A DNA stretch of 64,000 bases from Acanthosoma haemorrhoidale (GCA_930367205.1 OV884013.1:88041333-88105332), one strand, 5' to 3'; shown: positions 36,000-48,479, counted from the stretch's first letter. Notes: a model not told the origin generated them from the letters alone. Translations and numbers: made by a program.

Positions 36000-36850
36000 T
36001 AGCATGTAATAATTAAATAAATTCAAAAAGCGTCGTTAGCGTTTGACAAATATCTTGTGCATTCTATAGTGCAAATCGTACCCGGACTTGAGGCGAAAAG
36101 ATTAAACAATATAAAATATACAGTACATACTTATTATAATGAATTAGAAATAAAACTTACATGTCATTCATTTGCTAATTAGTTCTTGATTCAAAACTAG
36201 ATCGCTTACCTGTAACAAATAAAACCATGATAAGGAAAGATATATACGAAGTATGATAATACATTATATGTTATACTTAATTTAAAAACAGGAGTGCGTA
36301 AAGTCTAGTCGATCCGTGAATGAGTAGCTTTAACATATTTTTTAACGATAATATTAATTATGAACTATTTTTACAGAATTGTATTTTTTAATACACTCAA
36401 ACAAAATAAATTACGTATGAAGTAAATAAACAGTATCTACAGTTACTGCTTGCAGGAATCAGCAAGGGGGATATACCTTAAATAGGTATTTATAATAAAA
36501 AATATTGCTTCGTATTGGTCAGTAAAAACTCAGCAAAAAGTTTAAAAAACAAAAATTATTTTATGATGATTGATACATTAAGATATAAAATACAAATCTA
36601 TTGGTGTCGACTGGTACTAGTTAATTTCTTCTTAACGTAATTTCTACTACTGGGCCAAAAAAATGACCCTTTACCGTCGAGAAAAACGTTTTTCTGAACA
36701 GGGACTTAAAAGTAATCAACCTGGAACCTAATTTATTCACGTTTGATTTCCCTACCAATACTTCCTTAAATCTCACTTTAACTAAAAACAGATCAGTATA
36801 TTTTTTAGTTTTGTGGAATGTACATTAAACATTTCAGATAAATTGAATCA
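36000..36850. other. Unique AT-rich stretch
   Basis: No feature was recognised. Confidence 0.4.
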
Positions 36851-36853
36851 TTT

Positions 36854-37287
36854 TTACAGCCACTTTGGTAGAACATGCAGCCATTGCTTAGAGCCCGTAT
36901 GAAAGTAAAGCCTCTCCCTTTGGACCGGTACCAGCATGTGCTCTTCCATCTGAGTGATCTGTTCGATAAGTCTGGTTCTGTTGAACTGTAAATGGTCGTT
37001 TACTCTTAAGTCTTGTTTTAGTAATGAGAGCATGTCGTGGAGTAGTGTTGTCATTTCGTGTGGGTGCGCACACCCTTTGACATGTTTTTTTGAACAAATA
37101 AAGATTTTATTACTCTCGTTATTTTCGATACATGTATTTCTTTCGTTAATCGACACAAGCCGATTCTTCTCGTTATAATAATAATAACAAAGGGATGTTG
37201 GATCTGTGAGTAGGCCACCTTTGGCTAAGAGATAAGGATATGCCAGCATAAGATAACACGTAGAGACACCGCAGACAACGGTATCTC
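36854..37287 (-). CDS. Possible 3'-terminal exon, unknown Cys-containing protein
   Basis: The minus frame is 131 codons from an internal Met at 37249. It stays open upstream to a TGA near 37309, and a plausible acceptor (CTTCCTGCAG) ends at 37288. Including that part, the sequence starts RDTVVCGVSTCYLMLAYPYL, has further Cys residues (CIENN, ICSKK, GCAHPHEMTTLLHDML), then a helical segment RLIEQITQMEEHMLVPVQRE, and ends GSKQWLHVLPKWL before the stop. Codon use is balanced and the composition less AT-biased than the flanks. I do not recognise the family; a secreted or membrane protein, or a transposon product, are both possible. Confidence 0.35.
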
Positions 37288-37747
37288 TGCAGGAAGCCCA
37301 GACACGTCAGGTACAATCATCCAGTATGTCTAATGGCCCTTATCTCTCTTAGGATGCTAGAATACGTGGAAGGTGGAAAAGGTTTGTTCAACTCCCAGTA
37401 CACTACGTGTAACTGGAAAAGCGATTAGGGAAAACGTGAGGCAGTCTACACCGTGGGTCTCATAATTAAACCTTACTTCGTTACATTTACTGTTAGATTA
37501 CCTCCATAATAAAGTTTTATGACCATGCTTACATTCAAAAACTCATTCAATTGAAGGAAGCGGCCAGGGGAAAAACATTATGACTCCATTTTGTTCAAAT
37601 TTGTAATTCGTCAAAGACTGACGAATCGAATAGTGTGTGTTGTTCAGAAGAAAAAAAATAGACTAAACATCTAGTTATAAACATATAAGAAAGGCGTTCA
37701 GGGGAAAAACCTTATAATTACCTGAAGTTCGGAGAAGAACAATCTAA

Positions 37748-37803
37748 CTCCTTATCCGGTGTAGGTAACAAATCCATCTCCTTATCCGGTGTAGGTAACA
37801 AAT
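37748..37803. repeat. 30-bp tandem repeat, two units
   Basis: CTCCTTATCCGGTGTAGGTA recurs after exactly 30 bases (37748 and 37778). Confidence 0.85.
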
Positions 37804-37821
37804 TCCTCTTCTTTATTTTGA

Positions 37822-38400
37822 TCTAATCGTTTCTATCAAAAGTCCTGAGAACTGAATTCGATAGTAAAAGCCCCTTATTACGTCAGCAAATAAACCCTTT
37901 ATAACGATCTTAATATACCCTACATTCTTGAACTAATTCCTTCCAAGTACATAAAATTCCATAGTAACCTATCCAACAACCCTAATCACCCTGCACAGTC
38001 ATTACACTGTGCCAATCATCCCTATAATTCCCCTCGGAGACTAAAGCGGCAGTGGCCTCGTGACCTACTATAAATATGTGACAGTGGGGAGTCTTGGCAA
38101 TGTTTCTCTAACCATGTCCTGAGCGTCTGCGGTTCTCACACTCTTGGTCAGCCTCCATTGGCTCGTATCCAGTGACGCAGCTGACGGAGGAGCGAGGGGG
38201 GAACATCCCAAGAATCCATTTCCTCTTTCGCATACCAAGGAGGTGACAACCATGTGGATTTGGGAGGTCTCTGGGCTGTTTGTAAATACTGTATGAATAA
38301 GCGAGTGAATGAAAATTGTAAATATGGTATGAATGAGAACATTTACCACAATTACTTATTGCCCAATAAGCCAAATTGTAATTTTATCAAGTTGTTGTTT
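37822..38400 (+). mobile_element. Family A 3' end (copy 4), long 3' UTR form
   Basis: Plus-strand copy from the C-terminal coding region (QSKVLRT, NKTLHND and SNHPNPVAQS equivalents, with stops) to the 3' UTR terminus GATGAATGAGAAC-like block and AATTGTAATTTTA near 38390. Unlike the 7.5 and 32 kb copies, it carries an extra segment of about 170 bp (about 38105-38275). The minus-strand frames here are shadows. Confidence 0.8.
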
Positions 38401-38409
38401 CCTTTATTT

Positions 38410-40825
38410 CGTATATTGTTTACGAATTTTTTTTTTTTAACCCAAATTATAGTTTAAGCAATATAGATGAATCTTATTTTCGTTCTCTTGAAAAAGGAGC
38501 TCTACTGTATGAGCTATACTTCTTCAATAGTTGCCACGTAATCGGAGTGTGAAATTTGTCTTACTTGTTGTTCAATTACAATCACACCACCAAATAGTAG
38601 TTGAATGGCGAGTCTTTAGGTACCAAACAGAACATGGATTATTCTCCCTCCTACACTTTCAATCAGGGCTCACAAACTCTATGCCCTCGGCCACCTTGTC
38701 ACCAGACCGTTTCATACCGCAGTACGACCACGATAAAAAAAAAAAGTTTGTAAGGAAAAGTTAGATAAAATTTTTTTACATTTAGTATATAATAGTTTGA
38801 AAATAATTATTTTTTTACCAACCATAATTACAACAACACGTTTTCAAAAGCTATTTCAACAGTTCAATATCACCACTCATTTAATTAATTATTTTATTTG
38901 CAAAATAAATGTGAACGAAATAGCTGCATACATTGCAGTTGTTCGGATAGAAGAACTAAAGCAATAAATTATGGATCTTCAGAACGACATTGCCCAAAAA
39001 TCCATTAGATCTTCTTGAATATAGTTGACAAAAACAAAAAAGCACCATACAAGCTAAAATCGTTTATCAGTTCCACATACTTGAGTGAATCATTGTTTTT
39101 AACAATGGCTATCATAATGCATAACATTCGAACCACAGATATCTTGACGATCGTGCAAGAATGTCATTATACTCTCCTAGTTATGAAGCAAAGGTCAATG
39201 AAATGCAGTGATAAATATTGCATTTACTTTTTGAAATTTATATTTTTCTGTCATTATATTTTTAAAATATATTTTAGTAAAAACATTTTTGGATATTACG
39301 TGTGTTATTGACTGCGTTCAAAAATTTACCTTGAATAGTTGTGCCTCCCGCCCGACCGATATCCTAGAATGTGCTCTCAATAATGGCTCAAATACACACA
39401 AACAGTGAAGAGGGGATGACTGTGGAGCATATCATCCCCAACCCTTATTATCCAGGGCATTACCTCATCTAAGCATTTGAAGTAATGGTCTAATACTATG
39501 AAAGTATTAAATTAAATTTACCACTCATCTGAGTCTAATCAAAATCAAGTAACCCATTAAATAACTCTTAATTGTTGGTTGATGATTCTATTCATGGAAG
39601 ACACAAGGTGACTAAAGATCTACTGCAAGAGGTTAATCTCCTTGCAGTCAGTACCAAGCCAATATCAGCTGTCAAAAATGGGCACCCATGGAAAAATTCA
39701 AAATTATAACAGTATTTACCTCAAGCAATACCAGTACAACAATATAATAGATCAAAAAAAAAAAAGACAACAAATTACAAGTTTCAGCCAACTAAGGATG
39801 TAAAAATGAGATTCTTTTATTAACTGAACAAGAGACAAACACCTTACAGAGCACACTAAACACCGCAAGTTATACAATTCAAATGAGGAGGAGGATCTGG
39901 AAAACCCACTCTGACTAAGAAAGGAAATGCTAAAAGCTTTTACAGTTAAGCAAAACTTTAAACTACTTCCAATTGCCTAACTTCAAATTATAATAACAAA
40001 ATTCATAGATTCCTGTTCAACTGAACTTTTGATTTCAAAGATACTATTTCAAGAACTTACAAGTATTATTTTTATTTTTTTATCTATGTTTCTATTTGTA
40101 TAATGAATCAGGAGTAAATAGAAATTAAGAAGTAAATTAGTAATGAATGATTATCATTATTTATATTGCGTTAAAATTAGTTTTTTTAAAAAAGGCTCGA
40201 AGTCATATAGAATATCTGCTATTATTGATATTACACAAAGAGTCCACGTTTCTCCTATTCAGGCACCCACGGGACTACAATTCATAGAAGAAACGTAATA
40301 TATAAAACACAATTGAATTTAAAACACGTTAATTAAATAAATAATAAGATCGGAAACAATAAAAAAAGTAAATTATTTGTATACTTTTTAAGAAAAACAA
40401 CCCTTAAAGCTTTTTTAGAAAAACTAATTTTAACACAATATAAATTATTATTATTATCATCGACATTTTACCACCAACTTTAATATAACAGATTAATAGA
40501 ATAGTGAACGTCTACGGCATCCTTAAATAGGTTCAAGTTATTTGCTGAGATGTTCTGAACCCATGGACAAAAACATCAACAGTGCTTTGAATTTAATATT
40601 ATATAAGCAGAGACCATAACTCCTCACGTTCTTCACAAAGTAATCACAAGCCTGCTCTCCTCAGCTTATTAAACTTTGGGAGGAGAATGTTTTGTGAATA
40701 TCTTCCTGTCGTCTGAGATAAGTCTTAGAGATTTTGTTAGCACAAGGTCATTTTTAACTCCTGAATGTATTTTGCATATTGGATATTGGCTAGTATAAAT
40801 TAGTAGCTCACCTAGCTATTTATAT
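38410..40825. other. AT-rich sequence, no recognised gene
   Basis: The frames at 38531-38764 and 39015-39311 have no domain or splice support. Nothing else was recognised. Confidence 0.4.
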
Positions 40826-40830
40826 AATTT

Positions 40831-41240
40831 TATTTTAATATTCTAAATTATAATGCTTTTATCTTATACAAATTTTTTATGTTTTAATTTTTTTTATTTT
40901 AACTGTTTTATCTTTTAAATGTAGACTTGATTAATATTTCTCCTTATTGTATATTATTATTTTATAATTATTCTCTATATTGTATAATTATCTTGACCTG
41001 AGAAGGACAAAGTAGGGCTGTTTAAAACTCTTGCCAATTGTATTTTAATATTCTAAATTATAACTGCTTTTATCTTATACAAATTTTTTTTTGTTTTAAT
41101 TGTTTTTATCTTTTAAATTGTTTAAGGTTTCTCTCCTTATTTTATAATTGTCATGGCCTGAGAATGACAATGTGGGGCTGTTTAAAGGGCTTGTCAAGTA
41201 AAGGAAACTTATTTTATTCCCTACAATAAATATAATGAAT
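40831..41240 (+). repeat. Tandem duplication of a LINE-like 3' UTR, 210-bp period
   Basis: TATTTTAATATTCTAAATTA starts at 40831 and again at 41041. The units end in similar CCTGAGAAGGACAAAGTAGG and CCTGAGAATGACAATGTGGG blocks, then GGCTGTTTAAA. The TTTAAA and CCTACAATAAATA tail looks like a non-LTR 3' end. The units have diverged slightly. Confidence 0.65.
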
Positions 41241-41379
41241 AGGTAGAGGAATAAATATGAAGAATAAATATAAGGAAGGCATAATTCGACTTTCTTTACG
41301 TTTAAAGGACATTGAAAAAATGCTAGAAAGGACATTTTAATATGATGAACGTAGAAACATGAAACAATATTTCTGGAGG

Positions 41380-41395
41380 GTGAGCCCCTTCACTT
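41380..41395 (+). repeat. Family B 3' UTR motif (plus orientation)
   Basis: GGTGAGCCCCTTCAC is the reverse complement of the GTGATGGGGCTCACC motif found at about 18085, 20919 and 23999. Confidence 0.45.
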
Positions 41396-41647
41396 TCAAA
41401 ATTCAGAACACTTGCCTTAACTAAATATATCAAACAAGTTAGCCAGTGAATTCCATATAACTAAAGAAAATAAAGAAGCCCCAGGTACAATTTTAGTTTA
41501 TAACTATTTAAATTCAATAAATATGAAAATAAAGGGGTTTTGACAAAATAAATAAATAATTTACAATACCAATTATGAAGAGAAACAAACAGGCATAATT
41601 AAAACATAAATTATACGATCTCCTCCGATATAATACATTATTGAATA

Positions 41648-41742
41648 CGAGGGTGGTCTGAAAAGTTTCCAACCTAACAAAGCTTTTATTTATATTATTA
41701 TCATCTTCATGTTGAGGTCGGAAACTTTTCAGACCACTTGTG
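41648..41742. mobile_element. 95-bp mariner-like MITE
   Basis: Bounded by TA (41646-41647 and 41743-41744). The terminal inverted repeats are about 28 bp and 23 of 28 positions match, centred on GTGGTCTGAAAAGTTTCC. Only about 39 bp lie between them, so it encodes nothing and depends on a transposase elsewhere. GTGGTCTGAAAAGTTTCC-type ends are typical of mariner-superfamily elements. Confidence 0.85.
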
Positions 41743-41799
41743 TAATCCTATTTAGAGCTAACAAATCTATCAAATCGGCAACAATCCTTTTTTTCTATT

Positions 41800-41895
41800 T
41801 ATGGAAGTGAAAGCTATCTTCGATCAAGAGTTTTGAAAGCAGGAGCTTCATATTATGAAGGAGTTTAGTTAACCACTAGACCAGATGAGAGCTAC
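41800..41895 (-). repeat. tRNA-derived repeat
   Basis: On the minus strand CATCTGGTCTAGTGGTTAAC (41868-41887) is a textbook A box of the tRNA-Glu/Asp type, followed by a weak stem CTTCATAATATGAAG. No good B box follows, so it is a degraded SINE head or tRNA pseudogene. Confidence 0.5.
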
Positions 41896-42002
41896 TTATG
41901 TACACTTGATCATACTTAAGTATTGAAATTTCTTCCTGTTTCATCCACCGCCAAATACCTGAGGTCGAACAATTAGAGCAGAACAGCTCCGATACTGCAT
42001 GG

Positions 42003-42046
42003 CCGACTAGCTTCCTCGTTGAGGCGTCGGTCAATCCCCGGACCGT
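42003..42046 (+). repeat. tRNA-like B-box segment
   Basis: GGTCAATCCCCGG at 42029-42041 resembles a T-arm, preceded by GACTAGCTTCCTCGTTGAGG. The spacing is too short for a tRNA, so a deleted SINE head is more likely. Confidence 0.35.
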
Positions 42047-42234
42047 TTGAAGTGGTCAGAGAATTATCGAAGCGGCTGCAATCTCCAACAGAGTGCCGCT
42101 CTAACGGCGGAGTGGACAAACATGACAGTGCTATCGCAAAAGCGCACCCAGAATGGATTTAAATGCTCAGTAAGAAGAAAAATGCATTTGTTTATAACAC
42201 CACATAGAAACATATTTACATTTTTTAAAGCTAC

Positions 42235-42548
42235 AAGCAATATAATGAAGCAATTGTAAATAGATTCGTTTGTAGAATCTATATTTTGTAAAGTATATTA
42301 ATTTTAAGTAACAAGGGGATATGAAACTAAAAAAAAAAGTATATATCGTACAAATAAGTGAGAGAATGCAGAACTTAAATATGGGATGATATTAAAAATT
42401 AGCAAAAAAATATTATTTTACGGGATGTGAAACAAAAGAAAATATATTATTCGAAGGGTTACAATGAAGCAAATGTAAATATATTCGTTTGAAGAATCTA
42501 TATTTTGTACATATATAAATTTGTAACAAGGGGATATAGAAAAAAAAA
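42235..42548 (+). repeat. Dispersed repeat C, two tandem copies
   Basis: Copies at 42235-42330 and 42462-42548 share AATGAAGCAA, TGTAAATA, ATTCGTTTG, AGAATCTATATTTTGTA and TAACAAGGGGATAT. They are related to 18205-18310 and 20766-20855. Confidence 0.65.
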
Positions 42549-43910
42549 ATATATTATTTAAGTATTTGTCTTATTGGTAATATGGTATGCCACAACAAAG
42601 GAGATATTTGGCATAAGTCATTTAGTACTTATCGCTACTTAAATTAAGATTTGTTTGGGGGGGTTTGGATCATATTTTTTTCATCTAAACGACCGTTATA
42701 GAAAGCCTTAATAGATAGGAAGGTTAAAAAAAAAACAATTTTAGGATTTGAAGCACTTTAGAAAGCAAGGTTTTCGCAACACTGTAGATTTGTCTGTCTC
42801 ATTTTATTTTAAATCACTACTGATCTTTTTAAAAAATAATTGTTTTCATGATTCATCAGTTCGTTATAATAAACATCGAAATGAAATTTATGGTTAGTCA
42901 ATTATTTTTAACTATTAATTGCAGAACGGAAAAACTGGTTTTTAATTACCTATCTTGAACTTTATAAGCCCCCCCCCCTGAAACAATATCAAGTAAATGT
43001 CAACAGTTAGTCATTGACCTTTAGGGCGACCTATCAGATTTTATAATAATCGAAAACAGTGAGGAACAAGGAATATTTATACTACAATCACATTTAATTA
43101 TCAGACAGATATAATAATAATACCAAAACTCACTCTCGGTATAACTTTTATTGTTATATTTTGATTAGACACCAACGTTTAATAGAGATTATATTCAATT
43201 ACTTATATACTTGTTTAAGCTTCTGTTCAGGGCAGAAAGGAGTAAAACAAAAAAAAAATGCAGTTTTTCAGCAATGAAGCAATTTGCCTAATATATATCA
43301 TGGCAACCTCATTCTTAAAACAATTATGTGTTGTAATAGTAAATAATATAATAGTTATAATTATATTAGTAATAATTATAATAGTAAAGAACACTTATCG
43401 CTGGATTGAGCAAAGGTAGCTTTCTGAATTAATCCAAATTTTGCACAGTAAATCTCAGAATGAAACTTATCAGCAACACTGGTATAACATGGAGTGACAG
43501 TAGTTTAAAAGTCATACCCTTCAATTAAATAAATGGAGATATAAATGGAATGGGGACTACACCACCTTTTTGGCGTAGAGTGGCAGCCAAAGGTCGGTTT
43601 GTCAATCGATCGGAATCCATAATTAAGCAGTACCTAAATACGTAGAAATAATTGACAAGGCATTATATATTGTTTAGAACATACAATACTTCATGTTTTC
43701 AATCCGTTTCCATTATCATTTTTGTATCCTAGATAGGTTGTGTCTCATTAACAATAAGACTAGTGGTCCACTATAAGTTTAAAAAAAACCAATCTTGTTG
43801 CAGACAAATAAATAGAGAGAGATCAATACTATGAATTTTGATTAGTCAATTGAATATTTATACACAGACAGTGTGGAAAAAAGGCTGTAGGGGAATACCC
43901 CACTTTCGTT
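42549..43910. other. AT-rich sequence, no recognised gene
   Basis: Contains a C9 tract near 42970. Nothing else was recognised. Confidence 0.4.
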
Positions 43911-43914
43911 TATA

Positions 43915-43945
43915 AAATGGGACCAGGGATTTGAACCAAGAGCCT
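43915..43945 (-). repeat. tRNA-like B-box segment
   Basis: The minus strand reads TTGGTTCAAATCCCTGGTCC, a good T-arm-like B box. No A box was found, so it is a SINE fragment. Confidence 0.4.
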
Positions 43946-44845
43946 TCATGTATACTGCATAATATATTTCGAAGGGCATCAAATCATTTTTACATGAATA
44001 CTGCTTTCCTGTATGAATGCCCCCCCCCCAAATTCCTCATGTATTATAGACCCTAACATATACGAGATGGCGAAGAGTGGGACACCGGTGGGAGTGCTCT
44101 GGACTTGTGCTTTGTGAATGAAAGGAAGGGGTGGATAAAGCGACCTCAGATAACACGGACAGGAGATAGGCCCTGGATTCTATTTCCTCAGTCAGCCGCT
44201 CCCTCTATTGGCCCGCTATCTCCTATACCCACTGCCTTCTTAATTTCCTGACGGCGGTGTCATGTCGAACACCCAGCGCAAATATATCATCTCATTTTTT
44301 ATTAGTTTTACCGATTTTACAATAGGCGTTGCCGTAAAACTATACTTCTCCCTGGGAACACAACGTCATGTACAACCCAATCCAGGCACTTTGCAGTCAG
44401 AAATTTCTCAATCTTGTTAATGTTTTTTTGCTTAATTAAGAAGATTGTATAATCAATAGCAAACCGGTTGCAACATAACTTAAAAAAAATCAACAAATAT
44501 TTACTAAACTATTAACAACCAACATGTGATCAACCCATTCAAATCAGAACTCCCGTTAAAATCAGTCCACTATCTCAGCTTGACCTAAGACAGATCCATA
44601 AGAGTCACAGAGGAAACAATAAAGAAAAAAAAACATACAAAATGGTCCTGTATTTTAACAAAAAAAACCCCAGTGAAGTCCCAATAGAAATCAGTCATCC
44701 AACCACTCATAACGTATGCCTCACCAGTGTGGAACTCCATTAGCAAAACTAACTATATTAAACTAGAAAGAATGCGTATCATCAATAACTATGCTTAACG
44801 ACTTACAACTCACACAATTCGATTAGAAAATTCGTCTGTTCACTT
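43946..44845. other. Unassigned sequence
   Basis: The block 44050-44280 is of mixed composition, but its frames contain stops. Nothing was recognised. Confidence 0.35.
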
Positions 44846-44850
44846 TTTCT

Positions 44851-45610
44851 TGTTTTTTTTTCTTAGCTCTCAAATTTTTTAGATTATGGATAAGGGAAAA
44901 ATAAAGGAATTTATTTGGGGTGAACGGATCCTTTTACTAGTAGTACCTGTTTGAAGGTGGAGTGAGGGAATTAAGGAGTGTGGGAAGCCTCGGTAAAGGT
45001 GGAAATTTTGCATTGCAGTGGTGAGAGTCCACTGAAGGCTGAGCCTAGAGGCTCTAGGCATGTAGTGCAAGCTCATTCAGTTGGATAGCAGTGATGGGTG
45101 CCCGTCAGAGGCTTGTTGTTGGTTGGCCAAGGGCCGTAATGTCCACCATTTGGCCTGCTTTCCCAGATCTAGAGAGTTGCCATCTTGCCGGTAGTGGTGG
45201 GGGTGTCAGGTCTTGGAATAGGGGGTTTTGGCAATGTTTCATCGAGTCAAAGAACTTGATGTGTCTTCTTTGGATGGCTTCGGTGATGGTGGGGACCTCG
45301 AACTTTTCGTGGATGTCGGGAGCCTTCATTTCACGAAAAGGGGTATGCCATAGTGCCGTGCGCAGGATGTTGTTCTGGAAGCTCTAGAGTCTAGTTATGG
45401 TGCTGGTGTGGAGGAAACGGAAAAGCGGAGTTCCAAACAGCAGTGCTGGCCTCAGGACGCTCTGATATATGAGCAGTTTCAGCCTCAGGGATATAGCCGG
45501 CCTGTGATGAGATGCTGGAGAGAGTAGTAAGTCCTACGTACTCTTTTCAGCTTCTTCTGCAGGTGTGTGCCGAACGTCATGTGTCTTCCTGGGTTGATGT
45601 CTGTTCACTG
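44851..45610 (-). mobile_element. Family B-like non-LTR element, copy 3
   Basis: Minus-strand element with a tail (T9 at 44853-44861), a 3' UTR (44862-45080) and C-terminal coding. In the minus frame ending at 45105, VPTITEAIQRRHIKFFDSMK is clearly homologous to the RRHIKFFDSL stretch at 24051-24290. Further upstream, in shifted frames, come INPGRHMTFGTHLQKKLKR and RTYYSLQHL, the thumb region. Stops and frameshifts make it dead. It is 5'-truncated near 45610. Confidence 0.8.
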
Positions 45611-46630
45611 AAAATTATTTTCATAATAGCTTTAGAAAAAGCACTTATTTGGGAATTCGACTAAATAAAACAAAAATTCTCCCAAAAAAAAGAAATATTT
45701 TATGTTGCATTTAGATTTCAATTTTATTACGATTACCATCAAGATCATTCTCATTTAAATTTTAAATATTTTTCAATTATATTGCATATAGACTTTTACG
45801 TATTGTAAAAATTTGTAAATATTTATTATTTTAATTTGTAAACTTATTCTATTATTTAATTTTGTGAATAAGGTTTTAGTAGTATTTTTATTGTTTTGTT
45901 TTTGTATTGAATAGATTTTTATTTTATTGTTCCCGCTATTTAACAAATGTGTATATATACATATCATGTTTTAGCCAGTACAATTTAGCATAGGAAGGAT
46001 ACCAGAACATGTAATATCAATCCGGTAACACGTTGAATTTTAAATGCAGTTTTCTTATTCTTACTCTCTTTTGTTAAACGAAAACAAAATATACTATGTT
46101 TAGTATATGTAGAAATGTAGAACACATGTAGAAAATTGTTTATATGCAAAGAAATAAAATACTGTATGTACCGAAATGTGACGTTGGCAGTTTATAAGAA
46201 TAATATTTGTAAAACCACAAATACATTTTAAGTTTGAAATAGTATTGTAACTACAATACATCTTATCGACCTTTCATAATCATGGGTGTGATAATTATTT
46301 ATGTTTAGCAGAATACGATAATCAACTATCTTAGAACACATATCATACTTTTATGTCCCCTTGCTTACAGGAGTTAAAAATGAGTTCACAATTTTAATGG
46401 TGGTTAATAATAATAAAACGTTTAGTAATTATAGCTCAAAATTCAAATAATCTTTCATATTATTATTTAGGACGACATGATCTTTAATTTTATACACTAT
46501 TCAAAATTATAGGCTATTATTTTTCAATACGTTGATGTATGAGGAGGTCCCACGTGTTCATAGTATCAAATAATGTAAAGTAGATGTGTGAATATGTTTC
46601 AAACTTATTTTGTCAATGATTGTTCATTGC
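45611..46630. other. Unique AT-rich stretch
   Basis: No feature was recognised. The minus frame at 45773-45967 is Asn/Lys/Ile low complexity. Confidence 0.4.
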
Positions 46631-46633
46631 TAT

Positions 46634-47125
46634 TAATATTTCATCCCTTCCAAGTTCATAAAATTCCTTAGTAACCTATCCAACCACACTAATCCCGTGG
46701 CACAGCCATTGTAGCGCATCACATCACCACTCATCACTATGATCTTCCTCGGAGACTGAAACGGCAGTGGCCTCGTGACCTGCTATAAATGCGTGACAGT
46801 GGGAGCCCTGGCAATGGCCAGTTTCTCCAATCATGTCTTGAGCATATGTGGTTCTCGCGCTCTTCGTCAGCCTCCAATGGCTCGTATCCGGTGACGCGGG
46901 TGACGGAGGAGCGTGGGGGACATCCCAAGACTCTGCCTCCTCTTTCGCATGCAAGCGAGGTGACAACATGTGGATTTGGGAGGCCTCTGGGTTGTTCCTA
47001 AATACTGTATGAATGAGCGAGTGAATGATGAATTGTAAATATGGTATGAATGAGAACATTTATCTCAATTACTGATTGTCTTATAAGGCAGATTGTAATT
47101 TTAGCACAATAAAGAAGTTTCAGAA
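46634..47125 (+). mobile_element. Family A 3' end (copy 5), long 3' UTR form
   Basis: Plus-strand copy matching 37900-38400, including the extra segment of about 170 bp. It ends in TTTTAGCACAATAAAGAAG near 47120, which gives the family's 3' terminus and an AATAAA signal. It is 5'-truncated within the C-terminal coding region. The minus frame at 46724-47059 is a shadow. Confidence 0.8.
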
Positions 47126-47473
47126 TTTCAGATATTAATGATATGTTTTATCATTAGTAAATATATTATTTCTTTTCTATTTTAATATTTCCGAGTATAT
47201 TTGTTCCCGCCGGCAAACAAGCCTAACGAGGAGAACATAAAAACTGCATAGCAGGCATTCTTCTTTTGAAAAAGGTGACACCACTTTCTGAAACAATTAC
47301 GTTGCAATAGATTTAATGTTTACTAGCACTACCAGATGGGACAGAATTGACTTCGAAAAATTGTGATTGATGTTATAAAGGAAGTGAACTAAAAATTAGT
47401 AAGACAAATGAATTATTTTTATTTTAATATTAATATTTCTTGTTACTGGTTTTAAAAATTATTATTTAAGAAA

Positions 47474-47530
47474 TGGTTGACTGAGCGCCTTACCGGAGAT
47501 TGGTAGGTTTGTATCCTAGTCCTGTCACAT
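47474..47530 (+). repeat. tRNA-like SINE fragment
   Basis: TGGTTGACTGAGCGCC (A-box-like) is followed by GGTAGGTTTGTATCCTAGTC (B-box-like) at reduced spacing. It is probably a SINE remnant. Confidence 0.4.
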
Positions 47531-47699
47531 TAAATTGTATTGTAATAATTACTTACAGACTTTCGTGAAACTGTTAAAAAAAACTTTTTTTAGTCAAATG
47601 AATAACTTTTTCCATAGTATTTTGTTTCATTACAAATGTATCCTCTTAATTGGAGTTGAGAAAGGTGTATTATTTATGTATAAATTATAATATAACCTT

Positions 47700-48440
47700 A
47701 AAAAATCTAACTGGCACTATATCCAAGCGCGGTTTTGTCCCTCATTTAGACTAATTACGGCTAGTGGTAGGAAAGAAGAAGTGCACTTAAGAACCTTTTC
47801 AATCTATTGGTGTAGCGATGCTCTTGAGAGCTTGACTAGAGCGAACTATCGCTGGGTAGTTAAAAGCAGTGGGGTTTATATTTCACTCCTGCTCTATGTT
47901 TTCTTCATAGAGGGGTGAGCACTTCATAAAAACTTCCACTTATTTATGATTGTGGAGCCCTCATTCTAATCCAGAGAGTGCGGTTTTGTTTTTTTACTGT
48001 CAATCGAGCTAACCACGGGTGAGGACAGTCCCCGAGCAGATGTAATCAACACTAGAGTACAGCCGATAGCATCAGATTATGATCCCATTTCCTCTGTGCA
48101 AGTCCACTGGGTGTGAGTAATGCGCTATTGTTCGAAAAATAAAGAACCCTTCATTGTTGTTCTCGGTGATGCGGAAACGACCTAGAACCGGCAGGTGTGG
48201 GATGAGGGTACAGTTCCATGGTTGGCATCGAAGGCACTGACTGGCAATGATGGACAATCGATACTGAACGTAGCCACTTTCTTATATTGATAGGCGAAGC
48301 ACTTAACTATCAATAGATAAATCGAACCTGCCAATCATAGTGGCAAGAAAATATCAATTAGTTATTCAATCGGAGGAAAACGGTCCTGAGAACCATTGTA
48401 CTATTGCGAGGTAGCATGAGAGCAACGGCTAAGGAGTGAT
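47700..48440. other. Mixed-composition segment, possibly an old transposon
   Basis: Less AT-rich than its surroundings, with no clear domain in any frame. It directly precedes the Penelope-like end. Confidence 0.3.
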
Positions 48441-48479
48441 TACTGTCCAATACTTAAGGCATCATCCAGGTTTTTATTT

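Noticed and set aside
37748..37803. Possible CRISPR-like repeat-spacer pattern
   Set aside because: Only two copies with a 30-bp period and almost no spacer, in an animal-type genome. It is a simple tandem duplication.
46724..47059. 111-residue minus frame and its partners on both strands
   Set aside because: It is the antisense of a family A 3' UTR copy. Similar antisense frames occur at 38068-38374 for the same reason.
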